Positions 1-11,957 of a stretch of 64,000 nucleotides of DNA are shown piece by piece (the stretch's first letter is position 1; every line of letters starts with the position of its first letter). The stretch spans positions 992,001 to 1,056,000 of the forward strand of contig NW_026570228.1 of NCBI RefSeq assembly GCF_019649055.1. The letters are read 5' to 3'. This DNA is from Paramacrobiotus metropolitanus. Lineage: Eukaryota; Tardigrada; Eutardigrada; Parachela; Macrobiotidae. The notes beneath the pieces are model-generated. The model ran no database searches. It worked only from the letters and a program-made list of their open reading frames with translations, and was not told the origin of the DNA. A program made the position numbers and the translations under genes.

Positions 1-545
1 CCGCCCCAGTAGTCAGCGGGCAACGGCAGGCCGCACGCAACGAACATGTAGGGCTCGATGACGCATGCCTTCTCGGAGGGGATGGGGTGCACAAGGCGCC
101 AGCGCACGGAATGCGCCCGTATCATCTGCCGCACCACGCGCCCCTCGCCCAAGCGGATTTCCACAAAAAGGTAGCGCTGCCAGAATAATCGCGGGTAGAT
201 CAATTCGACGGGGTACCACGTCCAGGGGTGGTTGGCATCTACACGGGCCAACACCTGCAGTTCCACATTCTGTGGGTCGGCTTCTTGGTAGCGCTCAACG
301 GCAATATAGTGCTGCAGTGCGCAGGCGTTGTCATCGGTGAGGGTGATGTACACGTTGCGAAGACAACGGAATGCGGTACTGTACTCCACCAGATCGGCCC
401 GTCGTCCGGGGCAGGCGAAATCTACGATTAGGCCGTTACTCACCACGTTGATGATTCTGCCGTGATGCATTACACCACTGCTGTCGCGCACGTCCACCGC
501 GTTCCACGCGTAGATCTCCTCAGGACGGTTGTAGATGGTGCACAT
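1..545 (-). CDS. F-box-family protein, N-terminal domain (copy D, runs off window start)
   Basis: Reading the minus strand from an ATG at 545-543 gives about 181 codons with no stop up to the window edge. The protein is a clear but divergent relative of the first exon of the three genes at 45.97, 52.72 and 59.85 kb. Shared blocks are AWNAVDV near residue 14, HGRI (HGHI in the others), LIVDFACPG (LIIDFGC), and WTWYP near residue 113 (WKWYP or WTWYP). In the downstream copies this domain is followed by an F-box exon and an acidic tail, so those are expected beyond base 1. No frame break is visible, unlike the other copies. The function of the domain is unknown to me; a small beta-barrel is only a guess. 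The opposite orientation shows that the family is dispersed as well as tandem. Confidence 0.75.
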   Translation of the reverse strand, partial: MCTIYNRPEEIYAWNAVDVRDSSGVMHHGRIINVVSNGLIVDFACPGRRADLVEYSTAFRCLRNVYITLTDDNACALQHYIAVERYQEADPQNVELQVLARVDANHPWTWYPVELIYPRLFWQRYLFVEIRLGEGRVVRQMIRAHSVRWRLVHPIPSEKACVIEPYMFVACGLPLPADYWG

Positions 546-780
546 ACTGGCCAACTATGGAGCAGCGCTTCTGTTCACAAAATTTTCAAATTTGAACAGA
601 GTGCTCAAGGAGGCGTAGTCAGAGAAACTGCAAAAAATCGTAACTATTCTAGTTTTTACTTTTTAGGATCAGCTCATCTAGCTTGACAGTACACGCACGG
701 TTAGTCAGTGCTGTAGCCACCCGGGCGGCGGTGGTGGCTAATAAAATTTTTTGAAAAGTGATTACCTACTAAGTACTAAC
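546..780. other. Upstream region of copy D, no gene seen
   Basis: This is the 5' flank of the minus-strand F-box-family gene. I see no convincing TATA box or exon. It ends at the target-site duplication of the transposon that follows. Confidence 0.4.
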
Positions 781-2008
781 AGAGCTATGTAAGGATGGTA
801 ATATCCAAGGGAAAGCCTCTGGATATGGGATATATCCAAAATTGATATGGATATATCCACAAATATCTTGGATATATCATTTCCTATCCAGATATATCCA
901 TTTAAACGTTTATTTCTGAAAAGTCTTGAAAAGTCTGAATATTTTATCAAAAAACTTCATAAAGCACATTAACCATCAACACCTAATTCCGAAAGTTAGG
1001 AAATAAGTTGAGCTGTGATAAAATAGTGCGTGATTAACAGATAACAAAATTAATCAAAATAATTCAAAATGCAAGATTTATAAAACAAGTCAGCCAAAGT
1101 CACAAAGTCTCCCAGGTCATCCAGAAGCTCCTCCTCTGTTGCGTTCTCAACATAACTTTGTTCAAACAGGAATTCCGCAAGTTCATCCTCGTTTTCCACT
1201 TCGTTGTCGGCTACTTCGATGGCAGTGGTTGAACTGACCACAACGATATCGGGATCATCAATTTCGGATAATGTATGCGCTTGTTTTGCAGTCGTCGCGC
1301 GCGGTCAGCTTAATTTTCACGGTCTTCTTTCTGAAACTGCATGCGCATTGACGTCAACGCAGAAGCTGTGCGCAAACCCATGCGTGAGCGGCCTTTTGTA
1401 TGCACGTATCCCATCTGGCTCCAGCCTCTCTCAATGGCAGCCGCATGCACCACGCATGAAAACAAATGGACTGCTAGTGCTAGCCGTGCTAATTCCTCAT
1501 GTTGATACTTCACTAGCTTCCAGTACCGAACTGTTGTGCTAACTTGTGAAAGAGTTACTTTTTATAGGCGCGAAGATTTAAAAATATTTCAACGATGATC
1601 GTTGAACGATCCTCAGTAATCAAGCATAACTGGTTTAGGCTCGATTAAAAACAACTACAGCGTCTTCACTTCTAAAACTCACAAGAAATGACAAGAGATT
1701 GTACAAACAACATAGACTTGTGCACGGTTGCCTTGCCGGTAGTGCATCCGGTTGAAGTTCGTGCTGTGCCATTGTAAATTTTGTTATTCAGTTCCTCTCC
1801 AGCCTGTTGCATGCGTTTTCTCTGTTGTTTCTACAAGTAATTTATTTGCAAACGTCCATATCCTGTTGTATCCTTGTATATCCACCAGTATCCGTCAACA
1901 TCCAAAATATCCGTATCTTTCGGACAGCTCGGGATATGGATATGATATTGGATATTTGAGCTCTGATTACACTTTTGATATTGGATATTACCATCCTTAG
2001 AGCTATGT
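781..2008. mobile_element. Degenerate DNA transposon with TIRs and 10-bp target duplication
   Basis: An exact 17-bp inverted repeat (AAGGATGGTAATATCCA) occurs at 791-807 and, reversed, at 1982-1998. It is flanked on the outside by the same 10-bp direct repeat, AGAGCTATGT, at 781-790 and 1999-2008. Both ends carry many degenerate GGATAT/ATATCC words. Inside, the minus strand near 1510-1330 encodes a remnant reading roughly ERGWSQMGYVHTKGRSRMG, which resembles the C-terminal dimerisation region of hAT transposases. A second minus-strand frame (1050-1241) gives an acidic tail. No complete transposase remains. The TIR and duplication are seen directly; the hAT assignment is an inference, and a 10-bp duplication is longer than the usual 8 bp. 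Confidence 0.75.
1310..1513 (-). pseudogene. hAT-like transposase C-terminal remnant
   Basis: A 67-codon minus-strand frame inside the transposon. It starts LARLALAV, then has ERGWSQMGYVHTKGRSRMG, then TASALTSMRM. The order hydrophobic helix, ER-[FW]-S, K-x-R-x-R and a hydrophobic helix matches the hAT C-terminal dimerisation domain. It is short, has no upstream catalytic domain and is certainly inactive. A spurious frame is possible but unlikely given the flanking TIRs. Confidence 0.5.
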
Positions 2009-3277
2009 ATCTGTAATCCTCTTCATAAGAAAAACTTGACAATAAAAAAATTAATAGCTTCGGAAACAGTCGCTCATTCACAAGTTACTAAATAAAACTT
2101 AGTACCTACCCGGTACGACTCAAAAGTCAGTTTTAATAATTTTGCTATACGAGTAGTTTATGCGAACCTACGACTCACGAGTATAAAAAATGCAACACTG
2201 TTGCATTCTTCGAAAACTAAAGAAAGGCCTTTCTATTTAAACTGGAAAAGTGCTGTTGCTGCAGCAGTACCTTTTCAATTTAAAAAGACTTATTGATCAT
2301 TTAACCGACAAAACTCAGTGTAATTTATTCTAAGGCTCTAGATGACTGACAAATTTTAGTTCGGAGTCTAGGAAAAACTTTTTCACAGCCCGTAACTCAT
2401 AAGTATTTTAGTATTCCTTTGCCGCTGTCGTATAATGAAAAGTAGGTACGGTTTCCTCGTAATTGTTGTGATACCGTTGTGAAACATCACTGAGGCCTGG
2501 GGGAGTGCAGAAACGATTGTCTGACATGGGCCAATACGCGCAGAACCTTCGCCGCGAGTATTCCAGCAAAAACTGTTGTATTAGAATACTGCATTCAGGA
2601 AAACTACAGCTTCGAAAAATCTTCTGCCGGGTAATTCGGAGTTAGGCAAATCGTCTGAGCGGAAATCCGGATACACCTCATAATACTAAAAAATGCAAGA
2701 AACCTGCCGCAGAATCTTACGGCGGACCTATTTTTAAGCAGAGGGCGGTTTTTCTGATCACATATAGAAGTATGCGTATAATGCGTATACTGTATTTCGT
2801 AACACCTGTTTTCCAATTTCATTACCTTTTTGTAGAAAGACAATAATAATCGCATTATAGAATTAGCCAACAACCTACGCTAACTGCGCAATCCTGCTAC
2901 GTTTCGGTCATAATACATATGTGATAATACAATACATAAGTTCACACATTGTGATAATACATATGTGTGAACCTTTGCCAAATTAAATGCTAATGTGAAT
3001 TGTTGATATTTGTTTAAAATTTAAGTGATCGCGTATTATATCGCTGCCTTTTCAGGATCCGCAAGTGCTAGACAAGGTTGTGGTTACTGAAAAATGGATA
3101 TGATGAGTAGGCGATTACAATGGAAAGGTGGTTTTGTAGGTGGTAGTGCGTCAATCAGCAAGAACGATATCGTGCTTTGCAGTCGCATGTTGTCCTAACG
3201 CCGTCGTACTTTTTCCGGTTGTGTTCCAAATAGTCGTCTTATTTTAAATTTCTGCTTACCGCATAACCACTCAACTC
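2009..3277. other. AT-rich intergenic region, no gene seen
   Basis: No conserved reading frame is visible. A short direct repeat (GTGATAATAC followed by ATATGTG or ACATAAG) lies at about 2920-2970. The last 200 bp are the 5' flank of the receptor gene at 3278, without a clear TATA box. Confidence 0.3.
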
Positions 3278-4581
3278 ATGGCGTTTAATAACACTTCCAC
3301 TATAAGAATGGATCCATTTACAATGGACACCAGAAATCACATCATTATGGTGCACATTGCAGCGATTATAGCTCCTTTCCATCTGCTGTACACATTGTTC
3401 GTTGTATCGGTGTTTTTATCCGTGAAAACACTAATCACCCCTTTCAACATCTGTATTATCAACATTCTGCTGCTATACGTCATCAATGCAGGTCTTCATT
3501 GCGCAACACACTGGCACATGATCATAATTGGACAGTACGTTGATTCATATATAACGTGGTGCGCTATTAGCGATCTCTCCAGATGGATCGTTGCACCCGC
3601 TGCCGGCGCCGGGCACATTCTGCTGGCGATTAACCGCATCTGGGCGGTGACCTTTCCACAGTCCTACCGCCTCAAATATAACCGGATCCTGGCCATGCTG
3701 TCGTGTGTGCTGATGCACATCATCGTGGATGGTACGCGATTACCGAATTTTATCGTCAGTGTGATAAAGCCATCTCAACACGGCACCGCTTGCCGATTAT
3801 TAGAAGACATCTTTCCTGTTCTGCTCCTTACAGTGCGCTACCTGTCCACGGCCATCTTGGCGGTTATATTCGGATCGCTGCCATATGTCATGATAATGCG
3901 CCGGATCCAAGTCCGTCGTATCGTCTCCGTAACATCGCGTACGTACAAATTAGAAAAATAATACAATTATAAAAAGTATGTAAATGCTCGTTTTAGCGTG
4001 TATTGCGCGGAAAAATGCATGTAAGCGAACTGAATATGCTCCTGTTGTACACTGCCTGTTGATTTTATTATAAATTTTTAAACCGCAACCGACCGACATG
4101 CTGATGTCCGATTCTGAAAATGCTTTGATAGGTAACAGCCATAAAAAAACAAGTGCGAGCGCGGGCAGTCTATTGTTCAATAGTTACTCGTGGTTAGCAT
4201 ATTTTAATAAATTCCAGGAACGAAATGGTAACCGCAGTAGAGTAAGTAACAAGACCGATTGCAAAATAAAACTTATTTGACTTCTAGATTCCTCATCTAC
4301 GTCCAGACAACTGGCCAAAGGGACCCACCGGATTTACATTGCATCCACCGTTGCGTTGTTCCTTGGATGGTCGCCGGCAGCGATCGATACAGTGTTGTAT
4401 CCAACTTGGACTGTTGCCCAGGAGGCCACTACATACACAAATTAGCAACCTGTCCAACTTTATTGACGCAACAATTTTTCTTCTGTTCGCCACTAACACG
4501 AGAAGCGTTATGTGTTTAACTGCGAAAATGCGTTCCGTCTTTTTAAGACCGAAGACCATTAATCCTGTGCGATCAATTTAA
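3278..4581 (+). CDS. Rhodopsin-like (class A) GPCR, one intron, frameshifted in the last exon
   Basis: Exon 1 (3278-3938) encodes about 220 residues with five hydrophobic segments. TM3 ends in NRIWAVTFP, at the DRY position. A donor at 3939 (GTACGT) and an acceptor at 4286-4287 (TTCTAG) are both phase 1 and define a 349-bp intron. Exon 2 (from 4288) then reads TM6, with VALFLGWSPAAIDTVLYP carrying the usual W-x-P. Translation stops at TAG 4443-4445. TM7 (NFIDATIFLLFATN) and a basic tail ending at 4581 lie in a frame displaced by one base, so an indel lies between about 4425 and 4443. Without the splice, exon 1 reads to a stop at 3961 and looks like a five-TM protein. It belongs to the same broad orphan class as the receptor at 38.7 kb. 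It is either a recent pseudogene or an assembly error. Confidence 0.75.
3939..4287 (+). other. Intron of the 3.3-kb GPCR
   Basis: GTACGT donor and TTGACTTCTAG acceptor, phase 1 on both sides. It joins TM5 to TM6, a typical place for the third intracellular loop. Confidence 0.65.
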
Positions 4582-7500
4582 AACACAAAATAATACAATT
4601 CGGTCTCTGTGGCTGAACGTTTTTTATAGCTGCCGTAAAATTGTAATCCGCGGAACACTAGCGGTGCTTCGAAATAACGGTTGTTTTACGGTCTAATGGA
4701 AAATAACGTTTTATTTGCAAAATGAAAAATCGTGCAGATCTGTTGTTTAAGGTTGTAAGGGAAGTTGTAAGGTGCGAGTTGTATTACTTCGTTGCTGCAG
4801 AGTCCGATTTTAATTTTTCACCACCGCTATAACGATGTCGATACGTTTTCCACCTGTCCGATACGATTCCCATACCACTGCGATTATGTTTAAATTTCCG
4901 ATACGTTAATCCGATGCTCCGATAAAAAGCAGAAAATTTTGTGTGGATTTTTGTGCGGTCTTTCTTTAGTGCGAGCATTCCCGGAAATTGAACTAGAATT
5001 TCAAAGCGAGCGGATGTCGGATCGGGAGAGCGAGCGGCCGGGTAGATTTCAAAACAGGTGTCGAAAGCAAAAAAGTTAACAGCCAGCGTTCATCGCTTTT
5101 TTTGTTATGTACTCTGTATTTACATAAGTGCAAAAATGCAGAACTGCAAAACTACGTCGTATAAAGAAAAGTTCAATGGCTGCTAGCCTGCTACCGCGCG
5201 TCCACGTGCGCCTCTACCTGAGCAACGGAGCTCAATGGTAACCACGTCTACCGGCGCTGCCTCGATTACTCGACCATCATAAACTCGCTGGTAATTCGTA
5301 ATTAAGAAGATATAAATTTAAAAGAAACGGAACGGCAGCTGATGGCAATGAATGCAAACGCAAACCTCTCCAAATAAATTAACGCACTCAAAACAACCCG
5401 TTCCTTTTAGCATCTCGCGACATTACAAATACAACAAAACTGCATCAGTAAATCTTAAGCTGTTAACGATATACCGTTAAATGGTATGTATCCGCCCGAA
5501 TACATAAAGCAGTATCATTCTTGTTATTGTCACAGCATGCACGAATACGATGGACAACTCGTATAAATTGCCGGCTGAGTTTGCGATGCTTTGTATTATA
5601 ATTGTACAGAGTCATCTTCGGCTTCGCCTCAGATGCTCTTGTGGTCTACAGAAAATTCTTTGAAAAATAATTCTTGTTCATTTATTTTTGAAGCCTGGTT
5701 TGTGTGTATGTTTTTACGTTGTATGATTAAGCGCTGTTCATAGCTTCAGTTAGCTTGCTCTAATCAGGAAACAGCATTATTTAGCTTAATAGCTGATCGG
5801 TTCATTTTATGTGAAACAAAATAGTTAATAGCACGACTGATAATCGGAGAGCGGTCAGCGGTGCTAGGTTGCCAATAATTCGGCTTCGCTACTTTTTAAT
5901 AACTGGTACGTGGAAACCAATTTTGATCGAGGACAATAATATCCTTTGTTCAGTAATCAGTAGGCTTAGTCAGTAGATGCAGTAGTGTGATTTTTTGATT
6001 TTTTGATAATTTTTTTATTTTTGATTCAGTCGGGAGCGGGTGTAGTGATAACGAGCAACAGAGATCACGTTGTCCTAGTCACCGAACGTTAGTAACAGCA
6101 ATAACGGGTCCTGTAATTTGCGTTTACAGCAGCCCTGATTAGTGATACCTAAACACTGGTATGACCTGCGGGTTGGCTCTTTCTGAATTTCGATTGTTTC
6201 CGGATAACTGTGTGCAAAAAATTTTTTGACAGAGATTTCAAGCATCTAATGGTGTTTGCATTTACAAGGGATGTCGTTCTACCCGGTGTTAGGTAGTTAA
6301 CATTTTTTGTTTATTGGCTATAGCCACCAACAAAATAAAAACTAGCCCTCGCGGTCACACTGTTTGTGGTAAGGGGTGGTAAGGCCGGTGGTAAATTGGG
6401 GATTTCGGACCATGGCGACCGTTCCCTTTATTTAGTACGGGATTGGTCGGTGGATAGACATGCCAGCTTTTGCGCAGTTCCGTTCGTTTGACAGCTGGAG
6501 CATTAGCGTTGTGCTGGACAATGATAACGGTTCTGCTGTTATCTGGTCTAAGCCACTAACACTAAAATAATATCCCTTCCCTAAAACTTGAGCTTCCGTT
6601 CACTCTACAGGCCTGATCGACGGTCAGTACAGGTCTGTATGTTTCCTGTAACTCGGTACGTCTGGTTAGTGGATAGTGTAGCCTTTGTGCGGTTCTGTTC
6701 ATTCGGCAGCTCAAGAACTTTGTTAGCATCGAACAGTGGGTACTGGGCAAGGGTTCCGTTGGGCTCCGTTCTCATATGCCGGTCTGGTTAGTGAGCTTTT
6801 CATTGCATAGGAAAACTCACGGTCAGTAAACTTTCGCTTGCAAACTATGGTTAGACACTGCCTGTTTTCTCACTACCACCGAGTGGACGAAGGGCGATTT
6901 CGCCTTCTACCTAATATGTAAAGGAACTACCTCTGTATGCAGGTAAATAGGAATACGTTCGCAAACGTTCGCTTTCGCACCCTCAAACACTTTTTTCGTT
7001 TCATAGCTTTCATAATGATCACCCTATGGCCAAATGATTTTTTCTTTATACATCTGTGTGAAAATTGTTTACGAGATATAAGGAGAATAAAATTTTAAAA
7101 TGTTTATTCATGTAGCAAACGCATTCACGTGGCATTCAAAAGCCTCATTATGAATCCCAAAGCCTCATTATGAATCCCATTATTCTTATCCCAAATTTGC
7201 TTGTAAACGCGCGAGTCTAGCGTAGTATGAGTATTAAGATCGTTCTACACCGAACCAGACAACGTCTTTGGTATTTAAGTTATTTTTAAAATTTCTGTTT
7301 ATTGTAGATCTAAGTTTTTTGTAATGTATAAGAACAATGTTTAAGAACGCGGAAAAGCTAAAACGTTCTAGTGCAAACGCGCTTTCCGGTTCCGAAAACC
7401 AAAAGAAAATTTCTTCGCTTTAGAGCGTTTTGTTGAAACGTGACAAAGCTGAAAATTTTTTCAAAGTTTATTTGAAAAAATTACAGTTTTTTTAATTACA

Positions 7501-8162
7501 CTACATACTCTGCATTTGAATATTAGCTGCTCCACGCAACAGTGTTTTATGCAAAAGGTTTTTCAAGGTCACCTTGAACTGATACCTGTACCGGTACCGG
7601 CGTCCGAGCGATGGTCCAGGGCAGATATTTTCGAAAACAAAATGCATGTGGGACCCTTTTGGGACATGCTGAGTTTAATGGTGAAATCGGTTTTTTAATT
7701 TACTTAGCGGTTTTTTCTAGCCAAGTTCCACGGGGCGGCCGATCATAATATAGATCTATTTCCTTGATACGTATCGTAAGTGCAACCCGCTTTAGTAAGT
7801 ACGAGTACTTACTAGCGCAATTACTCTGTAAGTGCTAATCGAATAATTATAATGTTAAGAAATATGCCGAAACCGGTTACTGCGGCAATGCCAGCAGAGG
7901 TCCTCCAGCTAAAAAATTATACCCAGTTCATCGACAAAGGCAGTTAATAGAGATAACAAGGAACTGCCGAATCTACCAAGAAATATCACATCCGGTTCTT
8001 CAGCACAATTTTGAGGTGCGCATTAGGATTCCGTTGTTTCCTATAAAAACGGTCAGCAGGCAAACCAGTACGGTGCACCGGCAATCCATCTTTCTGCATT
8101 TTCCATAGCATTTAAGTTCTAACGTTGGTGAAAATTCAAAGATCAAGTTACCGGTTAATCGC
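4582..8162. other. 3.6-kb stretch without a recognisable gene
   Basis: Several short frames occur but none shows a domain or signal. A 20-bp unit (AAAGCCTCATTATGAATCCC) is repeated head to tail at about 7138-7178. Segments near 6450-6530 and 6660-6760 are loosely similar to each other (GTGGATAG, then TTTG-GC-GTTC), suggesting an old duplication. I see no RNA gene. Confidence 0.3.
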
Positions 8163-8177
8163 GTGACTGCAGCAGCA

Positions 8178-9915
8178 ATGTACCCATCCGAAATTCGAAA
8201 GTCAGCTTTCCTACTTGTTTCGATTGTTGCTGTCATCAGCTGTATAACGGCATCCACCGTGGATGTCGCCTTGGTACAGTTTCATCTCTGGGGCGATAAG
8301 ACACCGACGAGTGTACAGTTTGTTGGACCCGTGAGGGCGAAGGCCGTGGAAGACTTGGCACCGTACAAGGATGTTTTGAATATCACCACCGTCTTCGTCT
8401 ACGAACGCAACGTGACGACGTGCGACGCGATGGATGAACGAGTAACATACTGGTTTGCGAGCTATTATTATCGGTTCAGGATGGGAAATCCTATTATGGG
8501 AGTGTTTGGTCCTGGTAATACATATATTGTGGAACTTAATTCGATTGTTTTTAGTGACACCAAAAACTTCTTGTGGTAATCATAAACTGTTAATTTTTCC
8601 TAGGGTGCCCAACAGCAGCAGCATCTGTGGCTCAACTGGCCGGAAGTAAGACATAATGAATGCGGCAGTAACCCAAGTGCTGAAGGATCCAAGCCTTATA
8701 TCTATATAGTATATACCGTATACATACATCATCTAGATTCCCTGAAAGTAGAAGTTGCTTTGTTTTTTCTAAAGCTGAGTTGGCTCCACCTTTGTCAGCA
8801 GTATCTGCTCAGTTACATTGTATATATGCGCACGCTGAGCCAAATTAATACCGTTCTTAATGCACGACATGTGCGTGTTTTCTAGGATGGAATTATCAGA
8901 TGCTAGCTACGTAAGTACTGTACTACCATATGTATTCGTAGCAGCCAAAGGGTACTGGCTGTCAGCTAGCTGGTAAAGTGCCTTAAAGGAGTTTTGACAG
9001 GAACCAGATCTATCTGGAATTATTTTTTAAGTTTGCAGTTACTATCAGCTTCCTTATGCTTTTTTAGTTCATGGGGAGATCGAGAGAATGATCTTTCCAA
9101 CAAAAGGCGCTATCCCACGTTAACCTCGTTGTCTCCCTTCAACCATTACGATCTGAGTATGATGGTGCACAAAATATTAGCTGAGTTCCGCTACAACAAT
9201 GTGGCAATGCTGTGTGACGATGCCAGCGACAGTTTGGGACTGTATGCTTCGGTGTGTTCATTCGTATTCGACATTATTCTTCTGAAGTATAATGTCAGGA
9301 TCAGCCGGTATTACGTAAATGCCACAGACGAGAACAATGTGAAACGTTATCTGGACGAGATGAAAACGATAGCTCGGGGTCAGTAAAGGGAATGTGTGTT
9401 AACAGCTTAATTGAAGCTTTCTATATTTGTTGACTGAATAATTTTTACACGCTTGATTTGTTCAGCGAGCACCACCCAGTAAAACCAATCATCTCATTTG
9501 TGTTCACTGAGTGGTGCTCGCTGATTTGCATAATGTAAATAAAGTATTGTACTACTATCTTACACGTATATATGTCATAGTTTCAGAATCACACTTCTAT
9601 TGATTTTGTCCACTTTTACATCTAGCAAGCAAACATTGCCGTTTTTCAAGAGCGAATTTTAATTCCGCTGATTTTAGTATTTTAGATATGAAATTTTTAT
9701 TGCTGCCGTAACGGCTAAGTTATAAGGTAGTTATAACGGTTTTTCAGTTGCCATCATCATTGCCCACGGTGATCGGATTCGTCCAATTATGGTAAAAGCT
9801 TGCCGGAATCGTTTGTAGCAGCCTGACTACTAGTCATATCATCATAAAGACTTTGTTTTTGTGTTTTTACACGTAGCTGGCAGCGTCTGACAAGAAGATG
9901 ACGGAAGGGGATTAT
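8178..9915 (+). CDS. ANF-type ligand-binding receptor ectodomain, 3' truncated
   Basis: Five exons join in phase: 8178-8514, 8604-8645, 9049-9378, 9748-9791 and 9877-9915. The start at 8178 is preferred over 8163 because it leads straight into a signal peptide (FLLVSIVAVISC). Family signatures of the ANF receptor / periplasmic-binding fold are visible in order: VDVALVQFHLW; GPVRAKAVED; GVFGPG spliced to GCPTAAASVAQLAG; LSNKRRYPTLTSLSP; NVAMLCDD; AIIIAHGDRIRPIM; and MTEGDY at the end. Receptor guanylate cyclases and natriuretic-peptide receptors carry this domain. After the last donor (GTGAGT at 9916) no further exon, membrane segment, kinase-like or cyclase domain is found, and the GC-rich block begins. 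The gene is therefore truncated or rearranged. Ligand and signalling output cannot be told. Confidence 0.75.
9464..9522. repeat. Hairpin-forming inverted repeat in receptor intron
   Basis: AGCGAGCACCACCCAGT at 9464-9480 pairs with ACTGAGTGGTGCTCGCT at 9506-9522 with two mismatches across a 25-bp loop. It lies in the intron between exons 3 and 4 of the ANF-type receptor. Its role is unknown. Confidence 0.6.
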
Positions 9916-9944
9916 GTGAGTATGCCTATCTGTATTATGAAAGC

Positions 9945-11510
9945 TGTCAGAGACCGCTCACTCGAGGCGGTAGACACCTCTTGTGGCTTTGCTCTGTCGC
10001 CCGCCCGCACATGGCTACTCCATTCGTGCCGCGCTATTACGCTGCTTACTCAGCGTATACTTTGTCTACGCTGACCAATCAGCGCATTTCTCTGCACTCT
10101 TGGGGGTGGAGCCCTGCGCCTACGGGCGATTCCATGCTTTGCCGCATCAGCTGTTGCATACCCGCAGCACGCGGAATCATTAATCACGATTCCTCACCAG
10201 CGCACTGCAGGCACTTTTTCCAGCTTTTCCCACATTGGGTTTTCTGTTGGTTTTGTGTGTTGTTGCTTTATTGTTATCACAATAAAGGCTGTATTTGCCC
10301 CATTTCTTCCTGCTTCTGTGTCAGATCTGACATGGTAGCAGATCACGGAGACGTTCGTGTGTTGCACAGCGGGCTTGCCCCGCTCACGGGCCACCTCTGA
10401 GTTGTGGACCAGATCGCGTGATCGCGCCCTGTGCCACCCCCGGGTACGGAGCTCACCCGCTCCTCCGGATTTCCCGTCAGTCGCCGGAGCTGTGCCGTCA
10501 CTCCCGCAGAACGCGGAGGAAACTGCCTCTCCCAGAAGGGGATGGAGATGTCGCCAAGCCAGAAGTGCAGCGATGGACGGACAAACCCACAGCCACACCG
10601 TACCGATGACGGATGCCGACGGTGGACGCAACCCGGACCAGCAGGAGACCTGCGGACCCTTCACCACCACCAACAGCCATGCCAACCCCGATCCCCACGG
10701 CCGGATCGACCACCATCACCACGCCGAGAAATTTCCCCCCAACAAAACCCTGCCCGTCCTACCTGGGACAACCTTTCCCGCGGCGGAGCAGCTGATTTTC
10801 CCTACCCGGAGCAGCGTATTTTTGTGTTTGCAGGGTCATGGCCGTACCTGTGCCCCAAACCCCTGCGCGATTTTCCCCAGACCGTGACCTTTTTCCAGAC
10901 GGATAAAATGCGGAATCTACCGATTTCCGCATCCGACCCTGGATTCTGGCGCGACAGTGCGTTGACCCAAGCACTGGACCGCCCGTGGCCGAACCCGAGC
11001 CAAACCGACCCAGAACCATTCCTAAACCGAACCAGATCCGAGCCGACCAAACCGGGACCGAGCCGGACCAAACCTGACCGAACTGGATCCCATACCGGAC
11101 CACGTGAGCCGACCGAACTGGAACCGAGCCACCCGGTAGTACAGTCTATTAGACATAGTACAGGGACCGTACCGGTCCCTGTATCCACTGTTCTTTACGG
11201 CGCATCACGCCATTTACCTGCACTTCGCAGGAGCTCAGTGTTAGACCGTACAGGGATGTCAGGGCGGGCTTATGATTCAGCCCTTCTGTCATTGGTTGGT
11301 TTTGGGTTTTTCCTGTCTGGGCATTTGCATGCTTTCTCACGGCCTGCAGCACAGCTGTGCTGGCTGCAGGATCCGTTATCTTGGCAGTTGGTTTTTTGGC
11401 TCGCGCGCAAAGCGCGGTGTGTGTTAGATTTCGGCATTAAAGCCTTCATCCGGGTTTGCTTTGTTCCGCCGTCGATGGTCGGTGCGCGCCTAGCCAGCGC
11501 CACTTGACAA
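9945..11510. other. GC-rich low-complexity block between two truncated genes
   Basis: About 1.5 kb with much higher GC than its AT-rich flanks. Long frames are open on both strands (for example plus 10431-11507, minus 10194-10685), which is what base composition alone would give. Their products are rich in Pro, Arg, Ser and Thr and show no domain. At 10995-11130 there is a degenerate minisatellite built from words such as CCGAGCC, GACCAAAC and CCGAACTGG. I do not call a gene here. It could be a repeat-derived insertion, since the ANF receptor stops before it and UPF1 begins after it without its 5' exons. Confidence 0.5.
10995..11130. repeat. Degenerate GC-rich minisatellite
   Basis: Imperfect tandem copies of roughly 10-12 bp (variants of AACCGAGCC, CGGACCAAAC, CCGAACTGGA) run through this interval. 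They account for the Pro/Arg/Thr-rich open frames on both strands. Confidence 0.55.
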
Positions 11511-11957
11511 TTAATATTTTCTTCGGAATTGTTTGATTTATTCATAATTATCGTTTATTTATTTTTAATAAATATTTAATTTTTTTGATTTTTTATTAGT
11601 AATACTTACTAGGATTATTTATAACGTGTTTAATTTTATTCACATTTTATTCATTAAATATTTTCTTCGCTAATATTTTCATTTATTTAATATTTTTGTT
11701 TTCATTTTTCTTTTTATTTTTTTTATGAAGTACAGTATAACTACATTGCTCCTTTTGCTTTATTCATTTTTTTATTTGGTAAAATACGCGTATATATGAC
11801 CCGTTTGGAATTTTTATGTGTTGAAGCATACTGTCACTTGGGTTTGTTAACGCTGATCGTATGGAGGAGGTTGCATGTAGTAATCTGATCGCACTATAAG
11901 CGAAGTACATAATACATATTATGATACTGGAATACAGTGGCTTCCGGTTGCTTTCAG

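Noticed and set aside
5600-5660. Possible tRNA or snRNA gene in the 4.6-8.1 kb desert
   Set aside because: No B-box (GGTTCGANNCC) or other conserved internal sequence was found here or elsewhere in the window.
10431-11507. 358-codon plus-strand frame in the GC-rich block
   Set aside because: Frames are open on both strands as expected from GC content. The product is low-complexity (Pro, Arg, Thr, Ser), overlaps a minisatellite and has no domain.
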